Shown: positions 44,880-59,385 of the stretch, piece by piece
Position numbering within the stretch: position 1 is the stretch's first letter
Layout: each line of letters starts with the position of its first letter
From: Phymorhynchus buccinoides
Lineage: Eukaryota; Mollusca; Gastropoda; Neogastropoda; Raphitomidae
Assembly (NCBI GenBank): GCA_017654935.2
Contig: CM065683.1
Span: 260,933-324,932 of the forward strand
Length of the DNA stretch: 64,000 bases
Direction of reading: 5' to 3'
Translations under genes and position numbers: made by a program
Notes under the pieces: model-generated
The model's input: the letters and a program-made list of their open reading frames with translations, nothing else
Told to the model about the DNA's origin: nothing
Database searches by the model: none

Positions 44880-47020
44880 TGACAACAGCAACAATAACAA
44901 CAACAATATTTAGAGTAATGACAGAACATGACATAGAGTAATGACAGAAAACGACATACAATAATACGACATAGAGTACTGACAGAACACAACATAGAGT
45001 AGTCACAGAAAAGGACATAGAGTAATGACAGAAAAGGACATAGAGTAATGACAGAAAAGGACATAGAGTAATGACAGAACAGGATATAGAGTAATGACAG
45101 AAAAGGACATAGAGTAGTGACAGAACAGGACATAGAGTAGTGACAGAACATGACATAGAGTAGTGACAGAACACGGACATAGAGTAATGATGACAGAACA
45201 GGACATAGAGTAGTGACAGAAACGGACATAGAGTAATGACAGAAAACGACATACAATAATACGACATAGAGTACTGACAGAACACAACATAGAGTAGTCA
45301 CAGAAAAGGACATAGAGTAATGACAGAAAAGGACATAGAGTAGTGACAGAAAAGGACATAGAGTAATGACAGAAAATGACATCTATGAGTAATGACAGAA
45401 CACGACATAGAGTAGTCAAATGACAGAAAAGGACATAGAGTAGTGACAGAAAAGGACATATATGAGTAATGACAGAACACGACATAGAGTAGTGACAGAA
45501 AAGGACATAGAGTAGTGACAGAAAACAACATAGAGTACTGACAGAAACGGACATAGAGTAATGACAGAAAACATGACATAGAGTAATCAAATGACAGAAA
45601 AGGACATAGAGTAGTGACAGAACACGGACATAGAGTAATGACAGAAAAGGACATAGAGTACTGACAGAAAAGGACATAGAGTAGTGACAGAACACGACAT
45701 AGAGTAATGACAGAAAAGGACATAGAGTAGTGACAGAAAACGACATAGAGTACTGACAGAACACGGACATAGAGTACTGACAGAAAAGGACATAGAGTAG
45801 TGACAGAACACGACATAGAGTAGTGACAGAACACGACATAGAGTACTGACAGAAACGGACATAGAGTAATGACAGAACACGACATAGAGTAGTGACAGAA
45901 AAGGACATAGAGTAGTGACAGAAAAGGACATAGAGTAGTGACAGAACACAACATAGAGTAATGACAGAACATGACATAGAGTAATGACAGAACACGACAT
46001 AGAGTAATGACAGAACATGACATAGAGTGTAGTGACAGAACACGGACATAGAGTAGTGACAGAAAACGACATAGAGTAAGTGACAGAACACGGACATAGA
46101 GTAATGACAGAAAATGACATAGAGTAGTGACAGAAAACAGGACATAGAGTAGTGGCAGAAAACGACATAGAGTAGTGACAGAAAACGGACATAGAGTAAT
46201 GACAGAACAGGACATAGAGTAATGACAGAACACGACATAGAGTAATGACAGAACACGACATAGAGTAGTGACAGAACATGACATAGAGTAGTGACAGAAC
46301 ACGACATAGAGTAGTGACAGAACACGACATAGAGTAATGGCAGAACACGGACATAGAGTAATGAAAAGAACACGACATAGAGTAGTGACAGAACACGGAC
46401 ATAGAGTAATGGCAGAACACGCATAGAGTAGTGACAGAACACGGACATAGAGTAATGACAGAACCACGACATAAGAGAAGACAAGAACCGACATAGAGTA
46501 GTGACAGAAAACGACATAGAGTACTGACAGAACACGGACATCAAGGGGAGTAGTGACAGAACACGACATAGAGTAAGGACAGAACACGACATAGAGTTAA
46601 GGACAGAACACGACAGAGAAGTAGTGAAGAACATGACACAGAGTCGTGACAGAAACGACATAGAGTAGTGACAGAAACACGAATAGAGTAATCGGCAGAA
46701 AAGACATAGAGTAAGGACAGAACACGGAAATAGAGTAGTGACAGAACACACATTAGAGTTAATGGCAGAACACGGACATAGAGTCGTGACAGAACACGAC
46801 ATAGAGTAAGACAGAACCCGGACATAGAGTAGTGACCAGAACACGGCCATAGAGTAATGACAGAAACACGACATAGAAGTGTGACCAGACACGGACAAGA
46901 GTATTGACAGAACACGGACATGAGTAATGACAGAACACGACATAGGATTAGGAACAGAACACGCACGTAGCAGTAGTGACAGAACAAGACAAGAAGTAAT
47001 GACAGAAAAGCGACAGCACA
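44880..47020. repeat. 23-24-bp satellite (ATAGAGTAATGACAGAACACGAC)
   Basis: About 85 copies with AATG/AGTG and AACAC/AAAAG variants. Regular until about 46420, then full of single-base insertions and losses. The same satellite in opposite orientation fills 61930-64000. Confidence 0.93.
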
Positions 47021-49261
47021 TTTCCGTACTAGATGGTTCACATAGTGTTGTGAGGGAAGAAAATGTTAACATTGTCCATAGAGTAAATGACAGAAAGGAC
47101 ATAGAGCAAGTTGACAGAATACATATTGAGAAATCAGTGACACACCCAGACTCAAAGCAGTAAGGAGGTAAACGGCAGGTAATGACAATTGACATAGAGC
47201 AAGACAGATACAGACTGATGAAATTCAGTGCACACACTAGGCACTCAAAGCAGTAATGGAGGTAAACGCCGCCAGGTAAATGACCATTGACATAGAGCAA
47301 GTGATCAGAATACATACTGATGAAACATCAGTGCACACCTGGCACTCAAACGCAGTAATGGAGTGGAAACGGCAGGTAATGACAATTGACATAGAGCAAG
47401 ACAGAATACATAATTGATGAACTCAGTGCACCACAATGGCACTCAAACGCAGTAATGGAGGTAAACGGCAGGTACGACAATGACATAGAGCATGACCAGA
47501 ATACCTACTTTGATGACTTCAGTGCACACACAGGCCCTCAAAACGCAGAAGGAGGGTAAACGTGACATAGAGCAATGACAGAATACATACTTGATGAACT
47601 TCAGTGCTACACACTGGCACTCAAACGCAGTAATGGAGGTAAACGGCAGGTAATGAGAATTGGACATAGAGCAATGGACACAGAGACTTCTTTATGATCA
47701 GTGCAAATGGATTGCTATCATGAGGAGCTCACAATCACATGCAATGCATAAACTAAAACATCTACAAGACACAGTGCGCATGGATTGACAGCTAGATGAA
47801 CTCTTTCTATGTACAACCATGCTGTAGCACTGTATGATACTGTATCAACTCATGACACAGCACAGGGGCACTGGTTTTGGCACGAGGGGATCCCAATCTA
47901 TTAAAACGCCTCTTCATTGTGCAAGGATTAGCTAGTGAAATCTTCCTATGAACATCATGCTGTTAGAACATGATGGAGTAGGATTGTGCGGGGATTAGCC
48001 AGTGAAATCTTCCTTATGAACATATCATGTGTAGCAAACATGATGGAGGTAGGATGTGCAGTGGATTAGCTAGTGAAATCTTCCTAGAACATATATGCTG
48101 TTATCACATGATGAGGTAGATTGTGCAGGATTAGCTAGTGAAATCTCCTACTGAACATATCATGCTGTTAGCACACGATGAGGGTAGGATTGTGCAGGGG
48201 ATTAGCTAGTGAAAATCTTCCTATGAAACATATCAGTTGTTAGCACATGATGGAGTAGGACTGTGCAGGATTTAGCTAGTAAATCTTCCTATGAACATCA
48301 TCATGTGCGTTTAGCACATGGGGGGTAGGTTGTGCAGGATTAGCTAAGTGAAATCTTCCTCATGAACATAATCATGCTGTTGGCACACGATGGTGGTTTA
48401 GGACTGTGCAGGGATTAGCTAGTGAAATTCATATGAACATAGCATGCTGTTTGGGGTTGACACATGATGGAGGTAGGATGTGAGTGGATTAGCTAGTGAA
48501 ATCTTCTATGAGCATATCATGCTGTGCGCACTGATGAGGTAGGAGGTGCAGGGATTAGCTAGTGAAATCTTCCTTATGAACATATCATGTTGTTAGCACA
48601 TGGTATGGAAGGTAGGATTGTGCAGGGATTAGCTGTGAACTCTTCTCTATGAACATATCTGCTGTTGGCACATGCTGGAGGTAGGATGTGCAGGGATTAG
48701 CCAGTGAATCTCCTATGAACATATCATGATGTTAAGCCACGATGGAGTAGGACTGTGCAGGGATTAGCTAGTGAATTTCTATGAAAATATCATGGTGTTA
48801 GCACTTGATGGAGGTAGGATTGTGCGGGATTAGTAGTGAAATCTTCCTATGAACATAATCATGCTGTTGGCACATGATGGAGGTAGGATTGTGCAGGAAT
48901 TAGCTAGTGAACTTTTCCTATGAACATATCATGCGGTTAGCACCTGATGGATGTAGGATTGTTGCAGGATTAGCTAGTGAAATCGCCTCATGAACATAAT
49001 CATGCTGTTGGAACATGATGGAGGTAGGATGTGCAGGATTAGCTAGTGAAATAACTTCCTAGAACATATCGTGCTGTTGGCACAGGATGCATCTTCCTAT
49101 GAACATATTCATGCGTTGGAACATGATGAAAACTCTCCTAGAACATATCATGCTGTTGGCACATGATGAATCTTCCTATGATAACATATCTGCTGTTGGC
49201 ACATGATGAAATCTTCATGAACATATCATGCTGTTGGCACATGATGAAATCTTCTTATGAA

Positions 49262-50265
49262 ACTATATATAATAATAATAATAATAGTGAATCATTTATT
49301 AGAGCATTGCCTCAACAAATGCTGGAGCTCTATGAGCGTAACAACAATTAAAAGCAAGAAATTCAACAACAAAACCAAATAATCGCCCCCCTAACGACAG
49401 CAAATAGGCATACACATACCACCCCCCCACATCCCAACCCACACAGACACGCACGTATATGGCAGATACACACAGACACACGCGCAGCGTGCACTCACAC
49501 CACACATACACCGTTACATCACACCACTCAACCCACCCCAAAAAACACAATACCAAAATACAATCAGTTGAATAAAGCATCAACAACACACAAACACACA
49601 CTCTCTCTCTCTCTCTCTCTGGAACAAAAGCTGACGTAGACATTGCAGTCAACACACAGTGAAAACTTAATATGGGGGGGGAGGGGGGAGGGAGGGGTGT
49701 GTGTCTGTGAGAAATAGAGTCCAGAAGTAATGTGGCCTAAAGGTGTGATGTAGCTTGAATGCGGTGGGTCTTGAGAGCTGATTTGAAACAATTGCAAGGA
49801 CTGGATATGGCGAATTTCGCGTGGTTTAAGGCAGTTCCAACTGATGGGGCCGAAAAGGAAAAGGAGCGCTCACCAAACATTTTTGTCGTGTACAGGAAAC
49901 ACAGAGAATTTTGGAAATCTGAAGATGACCGCATGGCCTTGAGGAGTATAGACAGGAAAAGCTGTCAGAGATGTAGCTTAGGGGGCATTCCAGAGAAATA
50001 GAATGACATAGAGTGAAAATTTTGTAGTTCAATACGTGCTTTTGATGGAAAGCCAATGGAGGGATACCAGGAGTGGTTGAACATGATGATTACTTAGAGG
50101 ACCTGAGGGACAAGTCTGAGCAGCAGAGTTCTGACCTTTTGAAGCTCGTCAATGAGGTGTTGGGGGCAGCCATACAAAAGTGAATTACAATAATATAATT
50201 TAGAGAGAAAAAAAAGGCGCAAATAGTATCTTGAGTAGTATCTATAGACAGGAGATGGCGAAATC
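49262..50265 (-). pseudogene. CR1/L2-like LINE copy, left-arm mirror
   Basis: Mirror of 58189-59167. Fragments of the polymerase C-terminus (YISD, SSRPCGHLQISKILCV, ERSFSFSAPS) lie in several frames because of indels. The 3' end with (AAT)n is at 49268-49285. Confidence 0.8.
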
Positions 50266-52318
50266 GTACAATGCTGTGTTGCACATGATTAAATCTTCCT
50301 ATGAACATATCATGCTGTTGCACATGATGGAATCTTCCTTGACATACCATGCTGTTGTCACATGATTAAATCTTCCTAGGAACATATCATGCTGTTGCCA
50401 CATGATTAAATCGCATCATGAACATACCATGCTGTTGACACAGATTAAATGTTCATAGAACATAGCATGCTGTTGTCACATGATTAAATATTCCTTATGA
50501 AAATATCATATGTTGTCACATGATTAAATCTCCTATGAACATATCATACTGTTGTCACATGATTAAACTCTTCTATGAACATATCATGCTGTTGTCACAT
50601 GATTAAATCTTCTATGAACATATTCAGCTGTTGTCAACATGATTAAATATTCCTATGAACTATCATGCTGTTGTCACATGTTAAATCTTCCTATGAAAAC
50701 ATATCATGCTGTTGTCACTATGATTTTAACTGCTTCCTATGAACATATCATGCTGTTGCCAACATGATGAAATCTTCCTATGAACATATCATACTGTTGC
50801 CACATGATTGAAATCTTCCTAGAACATATCATGCTGTTGGCACATGATGAAATAGAGCTATTGAACATATCATGCTGTTGGCACATGATTAAATCTTCCT
50901 ATAACATATCATGCTGTTGGGCCTGATGGGAATCCTTCCTATGAAACATATCATGCTGTTGACACATTGATGGAATCTTCCTAAGACATATCATACTGTT
51001 GCACATGATGAAATCTTCCTATGAAACAATCATGCTGTTGCCACATGATGGAGGTAGGATTGTTGCAGGGGATTAGGCTAGGAAATCTTCTATGAACAGA
51101 ATTTCATCATGCTGTGGGCACATGATGGATGGCAGGATGTGCAGGGATTAGCTAGTGAAATCTTCCTATGACATATGTGTTGGCACATGATGAAATCTTC
51201 CTATGACATATCATTGCGTGGCACATGATGGAATCTCCTAAAACATATCATACTGTTGGCACATGTGGAATTTCCTATGAACATATCATTCTGTGGCATG
51301 ATGGAATCTTCTTAATGAACATATGCTGTTGGCACATGATGGGGAATCTTCCTATGAACATATTCATACTGTTGCCACATGATGAAATCTTCCTATGAAC
51401 ATATCATGCTGTTGGCACATGATGGAATCTTCCTATGAAACATATCATGCTGTTAGGCACATGATGGAATCTTCCTTAGAACAATAATGCTGTTGCAACA
51501 TGATGAATCTTCATATGAACATACATGCTGTATGGGCACATGATGGAGGGGCAAGGGGAGGAAGGGGAAAAGGGAGCGGACAGGGGCTGGACAACCATGG
51601 GGGGGCACCCGGCGAGAGAAGAACAGAATCGGATCACGTACAGTTGTCACGTTGAGCTGGACTAGAACAATGTATACAAATGCAGATTTGTGAGAACTTG
51701 ATCATCTATCAGACAGTTCATTTTAATGTTATCCATGAAACAATTAAAGAAACATTTATTACATGTATCAACATAATGTATGCCTGGCATAGTGGCAATT
51801 TAGCAAGCACAGACAACGTGTAAGTAGTGTATTCAAAAGAAAAGAATTTGATTTTGTTTTCCATAACAATGTCCACAAGCACTAAAGACTTGACACCGGC
51901 ATGCAGTCTCTATTTTCAGCCAGACAGCCATTACAGATAGGAGACAGTACAATGAAACAACTATACAATCAGCCTAAGGCCATCAGCACATCATCTACAA
52001 TGATCCACAATGTAGGGCTCAAGTTTGTGAAATAAAGCACTAAGCATCAGCACAACATGATCCACAGTAGGGCTCAAGTTGTGAATAAAGCACGAAGCAT
52101 CAGCACAAACAATGAATCCACAATGTAGGGCTCAAGTTTGTGAAATAAAGCAATAAGCCATCAGCACAACAATGATCCACAATGTAGGGCTCAAGTTTGT
52201 GAAATAAAGCACTAAGCCATTTTCATCAGGCACAACAAATGATCCACAATGAGGGCTCAAGTTTGTGAAATAAAGCACTAAGCATCAGCACAAACAATGA
52301 TCCACAATGTAGAGCTAG

Positions 52319-53337
52319 GGGGAGTAATTCATAAGCGGCTACGTTGATTACGTCAGGACGTTTCGAAGCGACGTCTGAACTATCCACGTCTGAAAACTAT
52401 CCGATTCACAGGTCAGACGTCAGCTTTAGACTTCATACGTCGGAACTACGCGGAATTCCCCGATAATGCGGACATGTGAGCATGCGCTATACTTTCTTCC
52501 GCGCGACAAGAGGAAAGCAACCGGTGCGTGAGACGTCGATGGGGCAGGACCTGCAGGCCTAGCCTAATGTGTTGAGTGCAGTGTGTGAGTGTGTTGGTGT
52601 GTGGAAAGGAATGTATGCCCTAGGACCTAGCTAGTTTTGCCTAGGCCTAGCAGTAGACTTATAAGATGTAGTTAGTATTGTTCCACACTCTCTGATGAGT
52701 TTCCAGTTTCATGCGCAAATTTAGGATGGGATAAGCTAAAATAATTAAATAACAAATTTTGTGTAGGTGTGTGAGTGATAATAGACTAGTAGTGGGAACT
52801 GAATTATGTCGAGCCTACAGACTAAAAAGTTCAAATGACCTCTCTCTTCTTACACATGCGGTGCATGCACAACGCCCCGCACACGCCCACACACAAGCTA
52901 ACCACTCGAGACATGCAGAGGCCGCCATGAAGCAATCTCATTGTGGTGCACGCTTTCAACATAGGCCTCCTGCACGGCTTTGGTGTGTGTCATGCTGTAG
53001 CATGATCATCTTCAAAAAGAACTTTTAAAGTAATGCATGATTTGTTTCTTCTACCGCAGATATATATGCACTTTCATGCCAACATACACACCCATTTTAG
53101 CAAAACTGAATAAATCGCCGCCTTTGCATTATCCAAATCTCAACCGTAGTTCAGGACGTACAGCTCGTTAGTCTGCAAATTCGCTTGACAAATTTCGCCC
53201 TTTAGGGGGTTTTCCCCCCACCCGTACGCCCAAGTTTAGGTCAGTTCAGGCCCCATGAAAGTGCAAACTTTCCCGGAAAGTGAGACGTTCAGGCGTACAT
53301 AGCCGTACGACGTACATAGCGCCATGAATTACTCCCC
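52319..53337. mobile_element. 1-kb inverted-repeat element, left-arm mirror
   Basis: Mirror of 55150-56156, ends GGGGAGTAATTCAT and ATGAATTACTCCCC. Confidence 0.7.
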
Positions 53338-54109
53338 AGGTTTGTGAAATAAAGCACTAAGCCATCAGCAAAATATTACAATGATCCACAATAAAGCTAA
53401 TCTGTGAAATTAAAGCCACTAAGCCATCAGCACACATCTACAATGATCCACAATATAGTCGTATGGAAATAAAGGCACGAAGCCCATCAGCACATATTAC
53501 AATGACCACAATGTAGATAGTTTGGGAAATAAAGCGCTAAGCCATCAGCACAACGTCTCAATGATCAACAATATAGCTAGTCTGTGAAATAAAGCACTAA
53601 GCCATCAGCACAACAAGCTACACAATGTAGCTAGTTTGTGAAATAAAGCACTAAGCATCAGACATCTACAATGAATCCAACAATGTTAGTTTGGAAATAA
53701 AGCACTAAGCCATCAGCACAACGGTTCTACAATGATCCACAATGTAGTTTGTGAAATAAAGCACTAAGCCATCAGCCACATCTACAATGATCCAAAATGT
53801 AGTTTTTGAAATAAAGCACTAAGCATCACACACCGTCTACAATGATCCACATTGTCGTTTGTGAAATAAAGCACTAAGCATCAGCACAACGTCTACAATG
53901 ATCCCAATGTAGTTTGTGAAATTAAAGCACCTAACGCCATCAGTCAACAACGTCTACAATGATCCACAATGTAGTTTGTGAAATAAAAAAGCACCATTCA
54001 TCGTACTGACTGTCACAAAAAACACGCAATATTAAATAATCAAACATCAACAACAAACTAATGGATGCAACAAAAGCATGGAAAATAGCAGTAGAGTAGT
54101 GGGAGACGT

Positions 54110-54609
54110 NNNNNNNNNNNNNNNNNNNNNNNNNNNNNNNNNNNNNNNNNNNNNNNNNNNNNNNNNNNNNNNNNNNNNNNNNNNNNNNNNNNNNNNNNNN
54201 NNNNNNNNNNNNNNNNNNNNNNNNNNNNNNNNNNNNNNNNNNNNNNNNNNNNNNNNNNNNNNNNNNNNNNNNNNNNNNNNNNNNNNNNNNNNNNNNNNNN
54301 NNNNNNNNNNNNNNNNNNNNNNNNNNNNNNNNNNNNNNNNNNNNNNNNNNNNNNNNNNNNNNNNNNNNNNNNNNNNNNNNNNNNNNNNNNNNNNNNNNNN
54401 NNNNNNNNNNNNNNNNNNNNNNNNNNNNNNNNNNNNNNNNNNNNNNNNNNNNNNNNNNNNNNNNNNNNNNNNNNNNNNNNNNNNNNNNNNNNNNNNNNNN
54501 NNNNNNNNNNNNNNNNNNNNNNNNNNNNNNNNNNNNNNNNNNNNNNNNNNNNNNNNNNNNNNNNNNNNNNNNNNNNNNNNNNNNNNNNNNNNNNNNNNNN
54601 NNNNNNNNN
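54110..54609. other. Assembly gap of exactly 500 N
   Basis: Run of N with a round length, i.e. a scaffolding gap of arbitrary size. It lies at the centre of the inverted duplication. Confidence 0.99.
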
Positions 54610-55149
54610 TAGTGCTTTATTTCACAAACTACATTGTGGATCATTGTAGACGTTGTGCTGATGGCTTAGTGCTTTATTTCACAAACTACATTGTGGATCA
54701 TTGTAGATGTGCTGATGGCTTAGTGCTTTATTTCACAAACTACATTGTGGATCATTGTAGACGTTGTGCTGATGGCTTAGTGCTTTATTTCACAAACTAC
54801 ATTGTGGATCATTGTAGATGTGCTGATGGCTTAGTGCTTTATTTCACAAACTAGCTACATTGTGGATCATTGTTGTGCTGATGGCTTAGTGCTTTATTTC
54901 ACAGACTAGCTATATTGTGGATCATTGTAGACGTTGTGCTGATGGCTTAGCGCTTTATTTCACAAACTATCTACATTGTGGATCATTGTATATGTGCTGA
55001 TGGCTTAGTGCTTTATTTCACAGACTAGCTATATTGTGGATCATTGTAGACGTTGTGCTGATGGCTTAGTGCTTTATTTCACAGATTAGCTATATTGTGG
55101 ATCATTGTAGATATTGTGCTGATGGCTTAGTGCTTTATTTCACAAACCT
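54610..55149. repeat. 57-bp satellite (52-bp variant)
   Basis: TAGTGCTTTATTTCACAAAC, TACATTGTGGATCATTGTAG, ACGTTGTGCTGATGGCT, about ten copies. Confidence 0.93.
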
Positions 55150-56156
55150 GGGGAGTAATTCATGGCGCGTATGTACGTGCGTACGTCTAATGTACGCGGA
55201 AACGTCTGCACTTTCCAGGGAAAGTTGCAATTCATGGGGCCTGACTGACCTAAAACCTTCGGCGTACGGGCGAACTAAAGGGCTGAAATTTAGTCAAGCG
55301 AATTTGGCAGACTACGAGCTGTACGTCTGAACTACGGTTGAGATTTGGAGATGCAAAGGCGGCGATTTATTCAGTTTATTGCTAAAATGGGTGTGTATGT
55401 TGGCATGAAAGTACATATATATATGCGGTAGAAAAAAATCATGCATTACTTAAAAAGTTCTTTTTGAAGATGATTCATGCTACAGCATGACAAACACCAA
55501 GCCGTCAGTAGGCCTATGTTGAAAGCGTGCACCACAATGAGATTGCTTCATGGCGGCCTCGCATGTCTCGAGGGTTAGCTTGTGTGTGTGCGTGTGCGGG
55601 CGTGTGTGCATGCACCGCATGTGTGAGAGAGAGAGGTCATTTGAACTTTTTATTCTGTTAGGCTCGACATAATTCAGTTCCACTACTAGTCTATTATCAC
55701 TCACACACCCTACACAAATTTGTTATTTAATTATTTTAGCTTATACCACATCCTAAATTTGACGCATGAAACTGAAACTCAGACAGAGAGTGTGGAAACA
55801 ATACTAACTACATCTTATAAGTCTACTGCTAGGCCTAGGCAAAACTAGCTAGGCCTAGGGCATACATTCCTTTCCAACACACACACACACAGTCACACAC
55901 TGCCTCTAACACATAGGCTAGGCCTAGCAGTCTGCCCATCGACGTCTCACGCACCGGTTGCTTTCCTCTGTGTCGCGCGGAAGAAAGTATAGCGCATGCG
56001 CACATGTCAGCATTATCGGGGAATTCCGAAGTAGTTCCGACGTATGAAGTCTAAAGCTGACGTCTGACCTGTGAATCGGATAGTTCAGACGTGGATAGTT
56101 CAGACGTCGCGTCAAACGTCTGACGTAATCAACGTAGCTGCTATGAATTACTCCCC
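55150..56156. mobile_element. 1007-bp non-autonomous DNA transposon in the satellite
   Basis: GGGGAGTAATTCATGGC at 55150-55166 is inverted at 56140-56156 with one mismatch. Subterminal regions carry repeated ACGTCTGA/TCAGACGT motifs (for example 56060-56130 and 55185-55210), typical of transposase binding sites. The element splits the 57/59-bp satellite. The interior has no recognisable transposase, but has TAGGCCTAG-rich stretches (55830-55930). A clear target duplication is not visible. Confidence 0.7.
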
Positions 56157-56505
56157 TGAGCTCTACATTGTGGATCATTGTTGTGCTGATGGCTTAGTGC
56201 TTTATTTCACAAACTTGAGCCCTACATTGTGGATCATTGTTGTGCTGATGGCTTAGTGCTTTATTTCACAAACTTGAGCCCTACATTGTGGATCATTGTT
56301 GTGCTGATGGCTTAGTGCTTTATTTCACAAACTTGAGCCCTACATTGTGGATCATTGTTGTGCTGATGGCTTAGTGCTTTATTTCACAAACTTGAGCCCT
56401 ACATTGTGGATCATTGTTGTGCTGATGGCTTAGTGCTTTATTTCACAAACTTGAGCCCTACATTGTGGATCATTGTAGATGATGTGCTGATGGCTTAGTG
56501 CTGAT
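56157..56505. repeat. 59-bp form of the 57-bp satellite
   Basis: CCTACATTG recurs at 56221, 56280 and 56339: period 59 bp, with TTGAGCC replacing the variant of 54610-55149. About six copies. Confidence 0.92.
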
Positions 56506-56900
56506 TGGGATAGTTGTTCATTGTACTGTCTCCTAATCTGTAATGGCTGTCTGGCTGAAATAGAGACTGCATGCCGGTGTCAAGTCTTTAGGTGCTTGTG
56601 GACATTGTTATGGAAAACAAATCAAATTCTTTGAATACACTACTTACACGTTGTCTGTGCTTGTCTAAATTGCCACTATGCCAGGCATATCATTATGTTG
56701 ATACAATGTAATAAATGTTCTTTAATGTTTCATGGATAACATTAAAAATGACTGTCTGATAGATGAGTCAAGTTCTCAACCAAATATCATTTGTATACAT
56801 TGTTCTAGTCAGTGCTACAACTGTACGTGATCAGATTCTGTGATTCTTATAGAGTGCCAAAACAATGGTGCAACCCTGTCCCTCATTGCCCCACACTACC
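56506..56900. other. Unique spacer
   Basis: AT-rich, no coding or RNA signal found. Its mirror is 51546-51960. Confidence 0.5.
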
Positions 56901-58188
56901 TCCATCATGTGCCAACAGCATGATATGTTCATATGAAGATTCCATCATGTGCCAACAGCATGATATGTTCATAGGAAGATTCCATCATGTGCCAACAGCA
57001 TGATATGTTCATAGGAAGATTCCATCATGTGCCAACAGCATGATATGTTCATAGGAAGATTTCATCATGTGGCAACAGTATGATATGTTCATAGGAAGAT
57101 TCCATCATGTGCCAACAGCATATGTTCATAGGAAGATTCCATCATGTGCCAACAGAATGATATGTTCATAGGAAAATTCCATCATGTGCCAACAGTATGA
57201 TATGTTCATAGGAAGATTCCATCATGTGCCAACAGCATGATATGTTCATAGGAAGATTTCATCATGTGCCAACAGCATATGTTCATAGGAAGATTTCACT
57301 AGCTAATCCCTGCACAATCCTGCCTCCATCATGTGCCAACAGCATGATGAAATTATGTTCATAGGAAGATTTCACTAGCTAATCCCTGCACAATCCTACC
57401 TCCATCATGTGGCAACAGCATGATATGTTCATAGGAAGATTTCATCATGTGGCAACAGTATGATATGTTCATAGGAAGATTCCATCATGTGTCAACAGCA
57501 TGATATGTTCATAGGAAGATTCCATCATGTGCCAACAGCATGATATGTTCATAGGAAGATTTAATCATGTGCCAACAGCATGATATGTTCATAGGAAGAT
57601 TTCCATCATGTGCCAACAGTATGATATGTTCATAGGAAGATTTCATCATGTGGCAACAGTATGATATGTTCATAGGAAGATTTCATCATGTGGCAACAGC
57701 ATGATATGTTCATAGGAAGATTTAATCATGTGACAACAGCATGATATGTTCATAGGAAGATTTAATCATGTGACAACAGCATGATATGTTCATAGGAAGA
57801 TTTAATCATGTGACAACAGTATGATATGTTCATAGGAAGATTTAATCATGTGACAACAGTATGATATGTTCATAGGAAGATTTAATCATGTGACAACAGT
57901 ATGATTTGTTCATAGGAAGATTTAATCATGTGACAACAGTATGATTTGTTCATAGGAAGATTTAATCATGTGACAACAGCATGATATGTTCATAGGAAGA
58001 TTTAATCATGTGGCAACAGCATGGTATGTTCATAGGAAGATTTAATCATGTGGCAACAGCATGATATGTTCATAGGAAGATTTAATCATGTGACAACAGC
58101 ATGGTATGTTCATAGGAAGATTCCATCATGTGGCAACAGCATGATATGTTCATAGGAAGATTTAATCATGTGACAACAGCATGGTACG
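56901..58188. repeat. 40-bp satellite
   Basis: CCATCATGTGCCAACAGCAT plus GATATGTTCATAGGAAGATT, about 31 copies, with two 70-bp composite units near 57290-57400. Confidence 0.94.
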
Positions 58189-58707
58189 ATTCGCCATCTC
58201 CTGTCTATAGATACTACTAAGATACTAGTCTGCGCCTTTGTTCTCTCTAAATTAGATTATTGTAATTCACTCTTGTATGGCTGCCCCCAACACCTCATTG
58301 ACAAGCTTCAAAAAGTCCAGAACTCTGCTGCCAGACTTGTCCTCAAGGTCTCTAAGTATCATCATGTTCAACCACTCCTGGTATCCCTCCATTGGCTTTC
58401 CATCAAAGCACGTATTGACTACAAAATTTCCACTCTATGTCATTCTTATTTCTCTGGAAATGCCCCTAGCTACATCTCTGACATGCTTTCTGTCTATACT
58501 CCATCAAGGCAATTGCGGTCATCTTCAGATTCCAAAATTCTCTGTGTTCCTGGTACACGAACAAAAATGTTTGGTGAGCGCTCCTTTTCCTTTTCGGCCC
58601 CATCAGTTTGGAACTCCTTACCACGCGAAATTCGCCATATCCAGTCCTTGCAATGTTTCAAATCAGCTCTCAAGACCCACCTATTCAAGCTACATCACAA
58701 CCTTTAG
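58189..58707 (+). pseudogene. LINE reverse transcriptase C-terminal fragment
   Basis: Open from 58189 to the stop at 58707 (172 codons): LDYCNSLLYGCPQHLIDKL, RLVLKVSKYHHVQPLL, LHWLSIKARIDYKIS, YTPSRQLRSSSDSK, GERSFSFSAPSVWNSLP, CFKSALKTHLF. Same family as 7895-8435. 5'-truncated, so no catalytic aspartates. The following 3' region has (GA)n, (GT)n and ends GCGCTATATAAATGATTCAC plus (ATT)n at 59167. Confidence 0.87.
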
Positions 58708-59167
58708 GCCACATTACTTCTGGACTCTATTCTCACACACACCCTCCCCTCCCCCCCCCCCCCCCATCATATTAGTTTCACTGTGTGTTGACTGCAATGT
58801 CTACGTCAGCTTTGTTCCGAGAGAGAGAGAGAGAGAGTGTGTGTGTGTGTGTGTGTGTGTTGATGCTTTATTCAACTGATTGTATTTTGTATTGTGTTTT
58901 TGGGTGGGGTGAGTGGTGGTGATGGTAACGGTGTGTGTGTGTGTGAGTGCACGCGCGCGCGTGTGTATGTGTGTATGTGCATACGTACGTGCGTGTCTGT
59001 GTGGGTGGGATGTGGGGGGTGTATGTGTATGCCTATTTGCATGTGCGTGAGCGATTATTTGGTTTTGTTGTTGAATTTCTTGCTTTTAATTGTTGTGTAA
59101 GCGCATAGAGCTCCACATTTGGTGGAGGAATGCGCTATATAAATGATTCACTATTATTATTATTATT
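58708..59167 (+). mobile_element. 3' region of the same LINE
   Basis: C-run, (GA)n, (GT)n and the conserved GCGCATAGAGCTCC...GCGCTATATAAAT tail with (ATT)n. The array text ATGRTA on both sides of 58189-59167 may be the target duplication. Confidence 0.8.
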
Positions 59168-59385
59168 ATGATATGTTCATAAGAAGATTTCATCATGTGC
59201 CAACAGCATGATATGTTCATAGGAAGATTTCATCATGTGCCAACAGCATGATATGTTCATAGGAAGATTTCATCATGTGCCAACAGCATGATATGTTCAT
59301 AGGAAGATTTCATCATGTGCCAACAGCATGATATGTTCATAGGAAGATGCCATCATGTGCCAACAGCATGATATGTTCATAGGAA
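59168..59385. repeat. 40-bp satellite, continuation
   Basis: Five to six copies of the unit of 56901-58188, split from it by the LINE. Confidence 0.9.

Larger units (their letters stand above)
46430..54109. repeat. Left arm of large inverted duplication, low-quality sequence
   Basis: Every block from 54610 to about 62 kb recurs here in reverse order and orientation: 97-bp array (47160-47660), unique piece (47680-47940), 70-bp array (47940-49130), LINE (49262-50265), 40-bp array (50270-51545), unique piece (51546-51960), 59-bp array (51960-52318), 1-kb element (52319-53337), 57-bp array (53338-53990). Single-base indels are frequent here and rare on the right. 54000-54109 has no counterpart. 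Confidence 0.9.

Noticed and set aside
46927..47163. 78-codon plus-strand frame at 46.9 kb
   Set aside because: It lies in the indel-rich left arm and reads through satellite; the cleaner mirror near 61.9 kb shows no corresponding protein.
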